The notes: generated by a model from the sequence alone, not told the origin. Counted from the first letter of the stretch, positions 23,565-32,245 are shown. The stretch: 35,535 nt of DNA from an archaeon (GCA_021796515.1 JAKACC010000007.1:1-35535), one strand, 5' to 3'. Numbers and translations: made by a program.

Positions 23565-24526
23565 AGTTGGCGATTTCAGGGTTCGAAGGCCAGGTCACAG
23601 GGGCGGTGGAGAAGGTCAGCGAGAGTATAGTCAGCGTCGCCAGCACGAGGCTTGAGCGGCGGTTCTTCGGGGTCGTCCCCCTCGAGGGGCAGGGGTCGGG
23701 GATAGTGCTCGACAGGAGGGGGCTCATAGTGACAAACAACCACGTCATCGACGGCGCCAATCAGGTCCATGTCAGCCTCAAGGACGGCAGGACGTTCACC
23801 GGAGAGGTGGTGGGGTCAGACGAGGCGACCGATGTGGCGGTCATACGACTGGACGCCACCGACCTCCCGGCAGCAGAGCTCGGAGACTCAGAGGCGGTCA
23901 GGGTAGGTCAGTTCGTCTTGGCCATCGGGAACGCCCTCGCCCTCCCCGGAGGGCCGACAGTCTCGATGGGGGTGCTCAGCGCCAAGGGGAGGCCGCTCCC
24001 AGGTACAGACTTCATCTTCGAGGGGCTGCTTCAGACCGATGCGGCGGTCAACCCGGGGAACAGCGGAGGCCCCCTGGCGGACCTTGATGGGCGCATCATC
24101 GGCGTCACGACCATGATGATCCCCTACGCCCAGGGGATGGGGTTCGCAATCCCCATCAACACCGTCAAGAAGATAGCCGACGAGATACTGGAGAACGGCA
24201 GGGTCAGCCGCCGCTGGATCGGGATATCTGGGATAGACGTCACCCCTCAGCTTGCAAGACGGTACAGGCTTTCGACGGAGGCCGGCTTCCTGGTGGCAGA
24301 AGTGGTCCCGCGCAGCCCGGCCGACTTCGGGGGGGTCCGCAACGGGGACGTGATAGTAGGAGCCGACGGGTCAGAGGTGAAGCACACCAAGGACCTGCTG
24401 GTGGCAATCTCGAGGGCCAAACAGGGAGGGACGATAAGGCTCGACGTCAACCGCCTGGGGAGACGGGGGACCCTCGAGGTGAGCCCGACGGTGTCCCCGC
24501 CCGTCCGACCCCTCTACGGCAGTTAA
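23561..24526 (+). CDS. HtrA/DegP-type serine protease without signal peptide
   Basis: This 321-residue trypsin-like protease has a complete catalytic triad: H61 (TNNHVI), D91 (ATDVAVIRL) and S168 (NPGNSGGPL), followed by one PDZ domain (about 215-310: DVTPQLARRY, EVVPRSPADFGGVRNGDVIVG). HtrA proteins degrade or chaperone damaged proteins, usually outside the cell membrane. Here the N-terminus (MKLAISGFEGQVTG) has no signal or membrane segment, so this one probably acts in the cytoplasm. The start is TTG at 23561 overlapping the reductase stop; another TTG two codons later is possible. Linkage to a redox protein and the HxlR regulator suggests a role under protein-damaging stress. Confidence 0.9.
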   Translation: MKLAISGFEGQVTGAVEKVSESIVSVASTRLERRFFGVVPLEGQGSGIVLDRRGLIVTNNHVIDGANQVHVSLKDGRTFTGEVVGSDEATDVAVIRLDATDLPAAELGDSEAVRVGQFVLAIGNALALPGGPTVSMGVLSAKGRPLPGTDFIFEGLLQTDAAVNPGNSGGPLADLDGRIIGVTTMMIPYAQGMGFAIPINTVKKIADEILENGRVSRRWIGISGIDVTPQLARRYRLSTEAGFLVAEVVPRSPADFGGVRNGDVIVGADGSEVKHTKDLLVAISRAKQGGTIRLDVNRLGRRGTLEVSPTVSPPVRPLYGS

Positions 24527-24562
24527 ACAACGGCTTTAATCCGGCTTCGCATACCCCCCTTT

Positions 24563-25696
24563 GTGGCGTTCACAACCACGGTGGTCGGAAGCTTCCCCAG
24601 GCCCCGGGAGCTCATCGAGGCGACAAAGAAGCACGGGAAGGGCGAGCTGTCGGATGGGGAGTACGACGAGCTTCTTGACAAGGCGACCCGGTCAATAGTC
24701 GCGGGGGAGGAACAGGCAGGCATCGACGTCATAACTGACGGTGAGCAGAGGCGGAGCAGCTTCGTCAGCTTCGTCGGAGACAAAATCCCCGGCTTCGAGG
24801 TCATGCACATAACCCAGCTCAACCCTGACGCCATGGAGATACTCAAGCGCAACAAGGTCCAGCTCACCTACATGCGGGCCGTCGTGACGGAGGAGCTGGG
24901 AGACGCGGTCATCGCCCGGGACGAGTTCGACGCGGCCAAGAAGCACTCGAAGAAGCCGTTCAAAGTCACGCTCCCGGCGCCTTACCTGGTGATGTGGGAG
25001 AGCTGGCACAAGGAGCTCTCTAAGGGGGCCTACCCCAGAGCCGAAGACTTCGCCTACGCCTACGCCCGTCTCCTCAGAGCGGAGGTCCAAAGGCTGAAGG
25101 ACGCGGGGGTGTCTTTCATCCAGATAGACGAGCCGATGCTCGGAGACCTCACGGAGGCGGGGGAGAAGCCCGACAGGTACAGGAAGGTGTTCAACGAGCT
25201 CTACGGCCAGGAGTACAGAGGGTTCAAGGAGGAGCTGAAGCTTGCCGTGGACCTCCTCAACGAGGTCACCAAGGGTGTTGGCGGCGTCAGGGTGGGAGTC
25301 CATATGGACCGCTGGCCGAACAAGGACTCCCCCTACTTCGACCTCGGATACGAGCGGTTCCTCCCTGAGCTGCTCGAGACGAAGACCAAACAGTTCGTGC
25401 TGGAGTACACGAGCCCCGGCACAGGAGATCCGGCGAAGCTGGTGAAGGAGTTCCCGGACGGCATGGAGATAGGCCTCGGAGTGGTGAGCGTCCAGGATTA
25501 CGAAGTCGAGTCCCCGGAGACGATAGTCTCTCGTGCCAAGAGGGTGATTGGTTCAATCGACCCTGACCGGATCTGGCTCAACCCAGACTGTGGCTTCGCT
25601 CCCGGGATGTTCAGGGCCTTCCCGGTCGACGTCGCCTTCGCCAAGTTGAAGTCGATGTCGAAGGCGGCGGAAATGCTTAGGAAAGAGTTCGCCTGA
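24563..25696 (+). CDS. MetE-like methyltransferase (cobalamin-independent methionine synthase, catalytic domain)
   Basis: This 377-residue protein has only the C-terminal catalytic barrel of MetE, as in archaeal core-MetE proteins. Motifs: VVGSFPRP at the N-terminus, DGEQRRSS (59-66), QIDEPML (187-193), LEYTS with E281 and NPDCGF with C343. In MetE zinc is held by His, Cys, Glu and Cys; here the His-x-Cys motif reads VHMDRW, i.e. H247 then D249 in the Cys position. Archaeal core enzymes take the methyl group from methylcobalamin proteins or other donors. GTG 24563 is 25 bases from a TATA-like ctttaatcc. The MetF-like gene follows after ten bases, so they form a methionine/one-carbon operon. 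Confidence 0.88.
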   Translation: MAFTTTVVGSFPRPRELIEATKKHGKGELSDGEYDELLDKATRSIVAGEEQAGIDVITDGEQRRSSFVSFVGDKIPGFEVMHITQLNPDAMEILKRNKVQLTYMRAVVTEELGDAVIARDEFDAAKKHSKKPFKVTLPAPYLVMWESWHKELSKGAYPRAEDFAYAYARLLRAEVQRLKDAGVSFIQIDEPMLGDLTEAGEKPDRYRKVFNELYGQEYRGFKEELKLAVDLLNEVTKGVGGVRVGVHMDRWPNKDSPYFDLGYERFLPELLETKTKQFVLEYTSPGTGDPAKLVKEFPDGMEIGLGVVSVQDYEVESPETIVSRAKRVIGSIDPDRIWLNPDCGFAPGMFRAFPVDVAFAKLKSMSKAAEMLRKEFA

Positions 25697-25706
25697 GAGA
25701 CCCGTC

Positions 25707-26642
25707 TTGGGCCTGAAGGCGTTGCTGGAGAGCCGCCCTGTCATATACGAGATAGTACCTCCCAGGAGGGACCCGTCCAGGTTCAGCACCGAAATCGGCG
25801 GAGTGGAGGGGGTCCTCCTCGACGGGCGGATCGCCGCCATCAACATCCCTGAGCTGGTCAAGCGCCGGGAGGACCACGGGAGCGTCGTCTATTCCCCTGC
25901 GACCATCCCCCCCGAAGAGTACGCTATGATGATCAGGGACTACAAGGAGTCCGTCGTAAACCTGGTCGCCCCGCGTATGGAAGAGGAGGCATTCCTTGCA
26001 CGGGCGAGGAAGATCATCCATGAATACAATGTCCCTAACCTCGTCGTCGTGGGGAAAGAGAGGACGACGGACAGGCTACCGGGACCTGACGTGGCGAGGG
26101 CGCTCTCGCTCCTTTCCCAGGAGAAGGTGGACTCGGTAGCCCTGGGCGGGGTCTGCATATTTTCTCGGACCACCCCGTCCCTGGACGAACGGCGAGGCAC
26201 TTCCTCCCAGAGCGAGGCCAGGCGCGTCTGGCTGAAAGCCCAGGCCGGAGCGGATTTCGTCACCAGCCAGATCAACCTCGAAGCAGCCCCGGTCATCCGT
26301 TTCCTCAGGGCCTACCAGGCCATCTGCGAGGAGACGGGGCGGAAGCCTGTCACAGTGTTCGTGAGCCTGACGACCGTCCCCACCCGGACGATACTATCTC
26401 TCATCGAATCGCTCGACGTGGTCGTCCCGCCCCCTGTGAAGAGGAGGCTCTTGGGAGCCTCCGAAATGGGGAAGGAGTCGGTGAAAGTATCACACGACGT
26501 CTTCGCCGAGGTGCTCTCGCAGGCGGAGAAGGAAGGCATAACGGTCCCTCTGGGGCTCCAGGTCGAGCAGGTCGGTGTGAACAGCGGCGCCCTTACACTG
26601 GATCTCCTCGACTCTGTCTACCCTCTGTTCCGAGGGCGCTGA
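25707..26642 (+). CDS. Methylenetetrahydrofolate reductase-like protein (MetF superfamily)
   Basis: This 311-residue protein resembles the MetF TIM barrel: VIYEIVPPRRDPS at the N-terminus with the conserved Glu, VVVGKERTTDRLPGPDV as phosphate/flavin-binding region, VALGGVCIFSR and AGADFVTSQINL. MetF reduces methylene-folate or methylene-tetrahydromethanopterin to the methyl form that feeds methionine synthesis, fitting its place ten bases after the MetE-like gene. The match is good in the first two thirds; the C-terminal part is divergent. The start is a TTG, since no ATG or GTG is available before the conserved opening. Whether the carrier is folate or pterin is unknown. Confidence 0.82.
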   Translation: MGLKALLESRPVIYEIVPPRRDPSRFSTEIGGVEGVLLDGRIAAINIPELVKRREDHGSVVYSPATIPPEEYAMMIRDYKESVVNLVAPRMEEEAFLARARKIIHEYNVPNLVVVGKERTTDRLPGPDVARALSLLSQEKVDSVALGGVCIFSRTTPSLDERRGTSSQSEARRVWLKAQAGADFVTSQINLEAAPVIRFLRAYQAICEETGRKPVTVFVSLTTVPTRTILSLIESLDVVVPPPVKRRLLGASEMGKESVKVSHDVFAEVLSQAEKEGITVPLGLQVEQVGVNSGALTLDLLDSVYPLFRGR

Positions 26643-26682
26643 GCCGAACGATTTTTTACCGCACGAAGTCCACGCGGCGGTC

Positions 26683-27426
26683 ATGGGCAAAGGGATCCAG
26701 GCGGCTATCCTGTGCGGGGGGAGAGGGGAGCGGCTGAAACCCCTGACAGACTACTTCCAGAAGGTGATGATACCCATCGGGCCGAAGAAACTCCCGCTCC
26801 TGGCGTACATAATCGCCCTTGTGAAGCACCACGGGATAGAGGACATCGCCCTGCTCACCGGCTACCGCTCGGAAGACATCAGGCACTACTTCGGGGACGG
26901 GACGCAGCACGGAGTCAGGCTCTACTACTCCAAAGACGAAAAGGGGGTCAGCGGGAGCCTCAACGCCGTCGCCAACGCCCTCCGGAACGGGGCGATCGAC
27001 AGCGACGAGCTTCTCATCTACTACGGGGACATCCTGACGGACCTGGACATTACCGCCCTCCTCGAGACCCACAGGAGGACTGGTGCCGACGTCACCCTTG
27101 TCCTGGACAAGGGGTACACTCTCCCAGTCGGAGTGGCCGAGCTGAACGGAGACATGGTCTCTTCCTTCAGGGAGAAACCACGTGTGGACCTCACCGTTAC
27201 TACAGGGCCGATGGTCGTGGGTCCGAGTGCCATGGGCCTCATGAAGGCGCTCGCGAGCAAGGAAAAGCCGGACCTCATGACTGACTTCGTCCCGGAGATG
27301 CTGAAGAGGGGAGGTAGGGTGGCCGCGTTCTACAACCAGAAGGAGTGGTACGACGTGGGGACGCTCACGAACTTCGAGAAACTGAACCAGGAGCTGGTGA
27401 GGCACCCCCTCAGCCACCTCGTCTGA
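26683..27426 (+). CDS. Sugar-1-phosphate nucleotidyltransferase
   Basis: This 247-residue protein is a GT-A-fold nucleotidyltransferase: the nucleotide-binding ILCGGRGERLKPLT (10-23), the substrate-binding KVMIPIG, YYGDILTDLD with the metal-binding Asp, and a closing KEWYDVGTL. Such enzymes make GDP-mannose, UDP-glucose or dTDP-glucose; the exact sugar cannot be told. It lacks the left-handed beta-helix tail of bifunctional forms. ATG 26683 is 27 bases from a T-rich TATA-like element (26651-26660). The convergent ABC permease gene begins its stop only four bases after this gene's end. It may serve glycosylation of surface proteins such as those encoded in 20510-22736. Confidence 0.88.
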   Translation: MGKGIQAAILCGGRGERLKPLTDYFQKVMIPIGPKKLPLLAYIIALVKHHGIEDIALLTGYRSEDIRHYFGDGTQHGVRLYYSKDEKGVSGSLNAVANALRNGAIDSDELLIYYGDILTDLDITALLETHRRTGADVTLVLDKGYTLPVGVAELNGDMVSSFREKPRVDLTVTTGPMVVGPSAMGLMKALASKEKPDLMTDFVPEMLKRGGRVAAFYNQKEWYDVGTLTNFEKLNQELVRHPLSHLV

Positions 27427-27430
27427 GCGG

Positions 27431-28555
27431 CTAGTCTTCGCGCCAGCGGAAGAACTTCACGGCCAGGGCGAAGACGACGGCAGAGATGATGAGAAGGAGC
27501 CCCGCGTCGAAGTACGCGGGGCCGAAGTTCTTGTAGATCATCACGTCGTTCAGCCCCTCTATCATGTAGTAGAGCGGGAGGACGTGGGCGACGGTCTGAA
27601 GGTACTTGGGCATCGATGCGACCGGGAAGAACGTCCCTGAGAGGAACATCATCGGGAAGGTCACCAGGTTCCCCACCACCGAGGCCGCTTCGGGGCTGTT
27701 AGAGACTGTCCCCACGAGCATCCCCAGGGACACGAAGAAGAAGGGGCCCAGCACGAGGAACATACCGATACCCCAGTTCAGGGTTATGTGAGCCCCGAAG
27801 GCGTAGACGCCGACCAGGGTCATGAGGAAGAAGGAGACCACCGTGGTCCCGATGTACCAGATTATCTTGGCGAGGAGCCATTCGGTCTTTGTCAGAGGCG
27901 TGAGCGAGAGGAGCTTGAACACCTTGTCCCTCCGATAGGTGGAGCTGATGTTCACAAGGGCGAACATGGGGCTCGTCAGGGCTGCGAAGCCTATGAGGCC
28001 GGGGACCAGGAAGTCGATGTACTTGTAGCTCGAGGAGACGGCTGTCTTGGACGTTATCCCCACTGAGTGCACCCCGGTGGCGCCGTGGACGTTGAAACCG
28101 TTCACGATCACTGCGACGATGCCGGAAACCACGGCACTGGTCGTCGAAGTCGGGTTGCCGTAGACGGTCACGTTGACCTTGTCTCCCGCCTGATAAGCGG
28201 CGCTGAAGTTCGCGGGGATGACTACGCCGTCCGACGCGGAGTTCGACGTAAGGAATTGCGTGAAGTTCTGGTCAGAGGGGACCGGGCGCAGACAGAGTCC
28301 CGAGGTGCTGTTGGAACTGCAGTAGTTTGAGGTGCTGTTCAACGCCGACACGAACGACGAGCCGATGGGGCCCACGTCCAGGTTCTGCACGTACACCTTC
28401 GTCTGGCTAATCCCGCCGGACGAGAAGATTGCGCCGAAGAGCAGGATCAGGATGATGGGGAACACCAGTGTGAAGAAGAACCCCTCTTTGCTCCTGAGGT
28501 TCGACCTCCCATAGACCTTCAGGTCTGCCGTCATCCTACGTAGGCTGAATCCCAT
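27431..28555 (-). CDS. ABC-2 type exporter permease
   Basis: This 374-residue membrane protein has one N-terminal helix (FTLVFPIILILLFGAIF), a large extracytoplasmic domain (about 45-175, rich in Ser/Thr/Asn), and five further helices (about 185-370). This is the layout of ABC-2 exporters such as DrrB/YhfE-type permeases that move drugs, lipids or polysaccharides outward. The start codon directly follows the stop of the ATPase gene upstream, so both are translated from one transcript. The substrate is unknown. Confidence 0.9.
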   Translation of the reverse strand: MGFSLRRMTADLKVYGRSNLRSKEGFFFTLVFPIILILLFGAIFSSGGISQTKVYVQNLDVGPIGSSFVSALNSTSNYCSSNSTSGLCLRPVPSDQNFTQFLTSNSASDGVVIPANFSAAYQAGDKVNVTVYGNPTSTTSAVVSGIVAVIVNGFNVHGATGVHSVGITSKTAVSSSYKYIDFLVPGLIGFAALTSPMFALVNISSTYRRDKVFKLLSLTPLTKTEWLLAKIIWYIGTTVVSFFLMTLVGVYAFGAHITLNWGIGMFLVLGPFFFVSLGMLVGTVSNSPEAASVVGNLVTFPMMFLSGTFFPVASMPKYLQTVAHVLPLYYMIEGLNDVMIYKNFGPAYFDAGLLLIISAVVFALAVKFFRWRED

Positions 28556-29473
28556 CTACTCCCCCCCTTTCGCGGTCCCGCCTTCCCCCACGAGCTTGAG
28601 GAACACGTCCTCGAGGCTGTCTCTCTTCACCGTGAGGTCTCCCCACTCGGCCCCAGACTCTTCTATGGAACCCAGGGCGACCAGGGCGTCCTCCTTGTCC
28701 CTGAGTACGATCGTCACCGTCTCTCCGTCTCTCCTCACGTCCAGCTTCGTGTTCTCCTGCAAGTAGGCGAACAGTCCCTGGCCCCCTTTGACCACCATCC
28801 TCTGCCCTGTGCCGAACTTCGACTCTATCTCCGCCGTCGTCCCGATGGCCACGATCCTGCCATGGTTCATTATCGCCACCCGGTCCGCCAGCTCTTCGGC
28901 CTCCTCCAGGTAGTGGGTGGTGAGCATGACGGTCCTCCCCTCGCCCTTCAGCCTCCTGACGACCTCCCATACGGCCCTCCTAGCTTGCGGGTCGAGTCCC
29001 GTCGTCGGCTCATCCAGAAAGACTACTTCGGGGTCGTTGACCAGCGACAGCGCCATCCCCAGCTTCTGCTTCTGCCCCCCCGACAGGTTCTGGAACCAGA
29101 TGTTCTCCGCGTCGTCGAGGATCACCCTCCTGAGGAGCTCGTCAGGGTCCACCTTCCTCCCGAAGAGTGCCCCGTAGTATACAATGGCCTCACGCGGCGT
29201 CGGATAGTCGAGGAACTTGAACCCCTGGGGGATCACCCCTATCTTCTTGTGGAGCTCATACCCCGACTTCCACGGGTCCATCCCAAGGACCTGTGTGGTT
29301 CCTTCGTCTCTGTCTCTGAGCCCTTCAAGGATCTCGATCGTCGTCGTCTTCCCGGCGCCGTTCGGCCCCAGCAGTGAGAACACTTCACCCTCGCCCACCG
29401 AGAAGGAGATGCCGTCTACGGCCTGCAGTTCCCCGTACTTCTTCTTCAGTCCGTCGACCTCTATGGCAGGCAA
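28556..29473 (-). CDS. ABC-2 type exporter ATP-binding protein
   Basis: This 305-residue ATPase partners the permease. Motifs: Walker A GPNGAGKTT (36-44), Q-loop IPQGFKF, signature LSGGQKQ (130-136), Walker B VVFLDEPTTGLD (150-161) and the H-loop TTHYLEE. The C-terminal 90 residues form the DrrA-type regulatory domain (VVKGGQGLFAYLQEN, SLEDVFLKLVGEGG). The start is a TTG at 29473; a minus-strand TATA-like cgtaaataacg (29495-29505) is centred 27 bases upstream, so the transcript should be leaderless. The small membrane protein gene upstream on the same strand has its own promoter. Confidence 0.93.
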   Translation of the reverse strand: MPAIEVDGLKKKYGELQAVDGISFSVGEGEVFSLLGPNGAGKTTTIEILEGLRDRDEGTTQVLGMDPWKSGYELHKKIGVIPQGFKFLDYPTPREAIVYYGALFGRKVDPDELLRRVILDDAENIWFQNLSGGQKQKLGMALSLVNDPEVVFLDEPTTGLDPQARRAVWEVVRRLKGEGRTVMLTTHYLEEAEELADRVAIMNHGRIVAIGTTAEIESKFGTGQRMVVKGGQGLFAYLQENTKLDVRRDGETVTIVLRDKEDALVALGSIEESGAEWGDLTVKRDSLEDVFLKLVGEGGTAKGGE

Positions 29474-29514
29474 TCCGGGGTCCGGGTCTGCAGTCGTTAT
29501 TTACGGTGTTTCTT

Positions 29515-29733
29515 TCAAGTGTTGGTGGGCCGCTCCCATCCCCATGGGCCCCTCGCCCACAATCTCCCGAAGAGGATCATTGCGATACCTCCTAGAATCA
29601 GTATTATCCCGACTATCACGGCGAGGAGCTGGATGATGACCACTATGATGCTCACCACGAAGCTGGCCAGAAGTATGATGATCGCCGCCCCGACAAGTAT
29701 CATCAGGGCACCGAGCAGCGGTGACCTATGCAC
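29515..29733 (-). CDS. Small membrane protein with two hydrophobic helices
   Basis: This 72-residue protein is almost all hydrophobic: a first segment (ALMILVGAAIIILLASFVV) and a second rich in Ile, Val and Leu ending in Gly-Gly-Ile-Ala-Met, then a Trp/Gly/Arg tail. No family is recognised beyond its similarity in style to small archaeal membrane proteins. GTG 29733 is 25 bases from a clear TATA (minus strand, gataaatatc at 29754-29763). It is upstream of and on the same strand as the ABC exporter genes, and divergent from the arginase gene. Confidence 0.72.
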   Translation of the reverse strand: MHRSPLLGALMILVGAAIIILLASFVVSIIVVIIQLLAVIVGIILILGGIAMILFGRLWARGPWGWERPTNT

Positions 29734-29797
29734 TGCCTCTTCCGCCGGGGCGTGATATTTATCCTCTCGAGGGCGCTCTTGAACCCCCCCGACGCGA

Positions 29798-29816
29798 GCC
29801 CGTTAATATCACGGGC
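29798..29816. promoter_or_regulatory. Inverted repeat enclosing the TATA box of the arginase-family gene
   Basis: A perfect 6+6 inverted repeat (gcccgt / acgggc) encloses the 7-base spacer taatatc, which is the TATA box itself, centred about 27 bases before ATG 29833. A dimeric repressor bound here would block TBP. Confidence 0.55.
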
Positions 29817-29832
29817 GTAGCCGCCCCTGCCG

Positions 29833-30738
29833 ATGAAGATAGGGGTGGTCGGTGCCCCCGTCGACCTCGGCCAGCAGCGAAGGGGGGTCGACATGGGCCC
29901 CAGCGCGATGAGGATCGCCAGGCTTCAGGAGCGGCTCGAGTCGCTCGGCCATAGCGTCAAAGATTTCGGCAACATCTCCGCCGCTGACATGGCGACCGCG
30001 AAAGTCGGGGACAGGACCGCAAGGTACCTGAACGACGTGGTCAGGCAGTGCGGGCTCATCGCCCGCAGGGTGGCCGACTGCGGGTCCCAGGGCCTCTTCC
30101 CCCTCGTCCTCGGAGGAGACCAGAGCGTCTCTATCGGGACCCTGGCCGGACTCTCGTCCGGTGGGACCAGCAGGGGGATAGTCTGGCTTGACGCCCACGG
30201 CGACTTCAACACGCCGAAGACGACCCCCAGCGGCAACATACATGGCATGGCGCTTGCCGCCATACTGGGCTACGGCCCGCCGGAGCTCGTCCGCCTCGGG
30301 AAGCGCTCCCCCATGGCGTCGGAAAGGAATACCGTTCTGGTGGGGGTAAGGGATCTGGACGCGGACGAGAGGAAGGCTGTTTCGCGTTCCAGGGTGACCG
30401 TCTTCACTATGAAAGAGATAGACCAGCTCGGGATGCAGACCGTCATGAAGCGGGCCATAGGCGTGGCCGGAGACGGGGTCGATCAGGTCCACGTGAGCTT
30501 TGACGTCGACGTAGTCGACCCCAGGGAGGCACCCGGGACAGGTACCCCGGTCAGGGGGGGCCTCACCTACCGCGAAGCGCATCTCGCGATGGAAACGCTG
30601 TCCGACTCGCGCAGGGTGACCTCGGCCGAGTTCGTCGAGGTGAATCCGATCCTTGACACGGCCAACCACACGGCCGAACTGGCGGTGGAGATGATGCAGT
30701 CTCTCTTGGGAAAGAGGATAATCTCCAAGCGGGCCTGA
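29833..30738 (+). CDS. Arginase/agmatinase-family ureohydrolase
   Basis: This 301-residue protein follows the arginase pattern, which uses two manganese ions to hydrolyse guanidino groups to urea. Seen: GGDQS (94-98), WLDAHGDFN (118-126, D120, H122, D124), SGNIHG (132-138), SFDVDVVDP (223-231, D225, D227) and EFVEVNP (267-273, E270). The arginase-like SGN and EVNP favour arginine over agmatine. However, the usual GGDHS histidine, a ligand of the first metal, is Gln (Q97). The enzyme may be changed in metal content or substrate. The start is supported by the TATA box within an inverted repeat. An MFS exporter gene follows with its own promoter. Confidence 0.88.
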   Translation: MKIGVVGAPVDLGQQRRGVDMGPSAMRIARLQERLESLGHSVKDFGNISAADMATAKVGDRTARYLNDVVRQCGLIARRVADCGSQGLFPLVLGGDQSVSIGTLAGLSSGGTSRGIVWLDAHGDFNTPKTTPSGNIHGMALAAILGYGPPELVRLGKRSPMASERNTVLVGVRDLDADERKAVSRSRVTVFTMKEIDQLGMQTVMKRAIGVAGDGVDQVHVSFDVDVVDPREAPGTGTPVRGGLTYREAHLAMETLSDSRRVTSAEFVEVNPILDTANHTAELAVEMMQSLLGKRIISKRA

Positions 30739-30750
30739 CGTCCCAGGGTT

Positions 30751-30760
30751 GTTTATAACC
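30751..30760 (+). promoter_or_regulatory. TATA box of the MFS exporter gene
   Basis: The gtttataacc element, directly after the arginase-family gene, is centred about 30 bases before TTG 30785. A TTG at 30749 would place it inside the gene, so the later start is chosen. Confidence 0.55.
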
Positions 30761-30784
30761 CGGACCCCGCGCGCGGGCCGAAAG

Positions 30785-32245
30785 TTGCAGACCCCCGGAG
30801 CAGATGCGCAGCCGCCGGAAGTCCCCACGGGGACGACCTCACATCAGATGAGGGCCCTGCTCGCGATGGTGGGGGTTGCCCTTCTCCTCAACTACGTGGA
30901 GACGATGATCATTCCGGGGATCCTCACCATTCAGAGCTACTTCTCCACCACCGAGGGGACGGTCGCGTGGGTCACATCCGCCTTCCTCATAGTAGGGTCC
31001 GCCGTGTCGCCGTTGTTCGGAAAGTGGGGAGACTCTTATGGCAAGAAGCGGATGTTCCTGATCGCGCTCGTGTTCTACACCGCGGGGGTTGGAGTCGCCG
31101 GGTTCTCTCCCTCGATATACTTCCTCATCGCCGCAAGGGCGGTGCAGGGGATAGGCTTCGCCATTGTCCCTCTGGCTCTGGCGATAATCGCCGAGACCTT
31201 CCCGAAGGAGAGGATTGCCACCGCCCAAGGGGTTGTGAGCGCCACTTTCGCCATAGGGGCGGCGGCCGGCCTGATCGTCGGTTCATACATAATCCAGGAT
31301 TTTGGATGGCAGTGGGCCTTCCACTCCGCGTTCATCCTGAGCGTGGTCCTCTACGTCGTGGTCGCGCGCTTCCTCCCTAGGGGGCACCCGGGGACGGGGA
31401 GGAAGGTGGACTACGAGACGGTGGTGCTCCTCATGGCCGGCGTGTCGCTTGTGCTTCTCTACCTGACCGACGCGCCTTACAGCGGCTGGTACTCTCCCTA
31501 CGGCCTCGGCGCCCTCGTGATTGGCGTGGGGCTGACCGTCGGCTTCTTCTTTGCCGAGTGCAGGAAGTCCAACCCGCTCATCCAGCTCGGCCTCCTCCGC
31601 ATCAGGAACGTGCTGGTGGCCAACGCCATAGGGATAATCTCCGGGATCGGGCTGTTCATGCTCTTCTTCGCCGTCACCTTCTACGCCGAGGACCCTGTCC
31701 CCCTCGGCCTGGGCCTGACCCCGATAGACGCAGGGCTCACCATAGGCCCTGCCGCGGTCCTCATGCTCGTCGCTGGCCCGTTGGTAGGCAGGCTGGTGAC
31801 GAACCGTGGCCCCAAGCCCGCCATGGTCGTCGGCGGGGCGATAGCGATTGCGGGGTTCGCGCTCTTCGTCCTCAACAGGGGGACCAGGGTCGACATCGCC
31901 GTCGACGCGGCCGTCTCCATGGTCGGCGCCGTGGCCGTCATCATTCCCATAGTCAACATGATCAGCGTCTCTCTCCCCGGGGAGGCCGTAGCCACGGGCC
32001 TCGGGCTCAACACCATGCTCCGCAACATCGGCGGCGCCCTCGGCCCAGTTGTGGCGACCACCATCCTGAGCACGTACACGACGACCCTGTCGGTCCCGCG
32101 AGGCGGGCATCTGATTCCAATCCCCTTCCCCAACTCTACAGGCTTCGACTACGTCTTCTATCTGGGGATGGCGGCGATGGCCATGGCGGTTGTCATCTCC
32201 CTGGGGACGAAGAACTACGCCTTCAAGAAGCGCCAGCCCGCGTGA
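30785..32245 (+). CDS. MFS drug exporter, DHA2 (14-helix) type
   Basis: This 486-residue protein has about 14 hydrophobic helices. Features typical of the DHA2/EmrB group are the opening ALLLNYVETMIIPGIL, the loop motif LFGKWGDSYGKKRMF between helices 2 and 3, ARAVQGIGFAIVPLALA in helix 4, and a GLGLNTMLRNIGGALG segment near the end. Such proton-driven exporters expel lipophilic compounds or dyes; substrate unknown. A short soluble N-terminus rich in Pro and Gly precedes helix 1. TTG 30785 is chosen on TATA spacing. Confidence 0.9.
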   Translation: MQTPGADAQPPEVPTGTTSHQMRALLAMVGVALLLNYVETMIIPGILTIQSYFSTTEGTVAWVTSAFLIVGSAVSPLFGKWGDSYGKKRMFLIALVFYTAGVGVAGFSPSIYFLIAARAVQGIGFAIVPLALAIIAETFPKERIATAQGVVSATFAIGAAAGLIVGSYIIQDFGWQWAFHSAFILSVVLYVVVARFLPRGHPGTGRKVDYETVVLLMAGVSLVLLYLTDAPYSGWYSPYGLGALVIGVGLTVGFFFAECRKSNPLIQLGLLRIRNVLVANAIGIISGIGLFMLFFAVTFYAEDPVPLGLGLTPIDAGLTIGPAAVLMLVAGPLVGRLVTNRGPKPAMVVGGAIAIAGFALFVLNRGTRVDIAVDAAVSMVGAVAVIIPIVNMISVSLPGEAVATGLGLNTMLRNIGGALGPVVATTILSTYTTTLSVPRGGHLIPIPFPNSTGFDYVFYLGMAAMAMAVVISLGTKNYAFKKRQPA

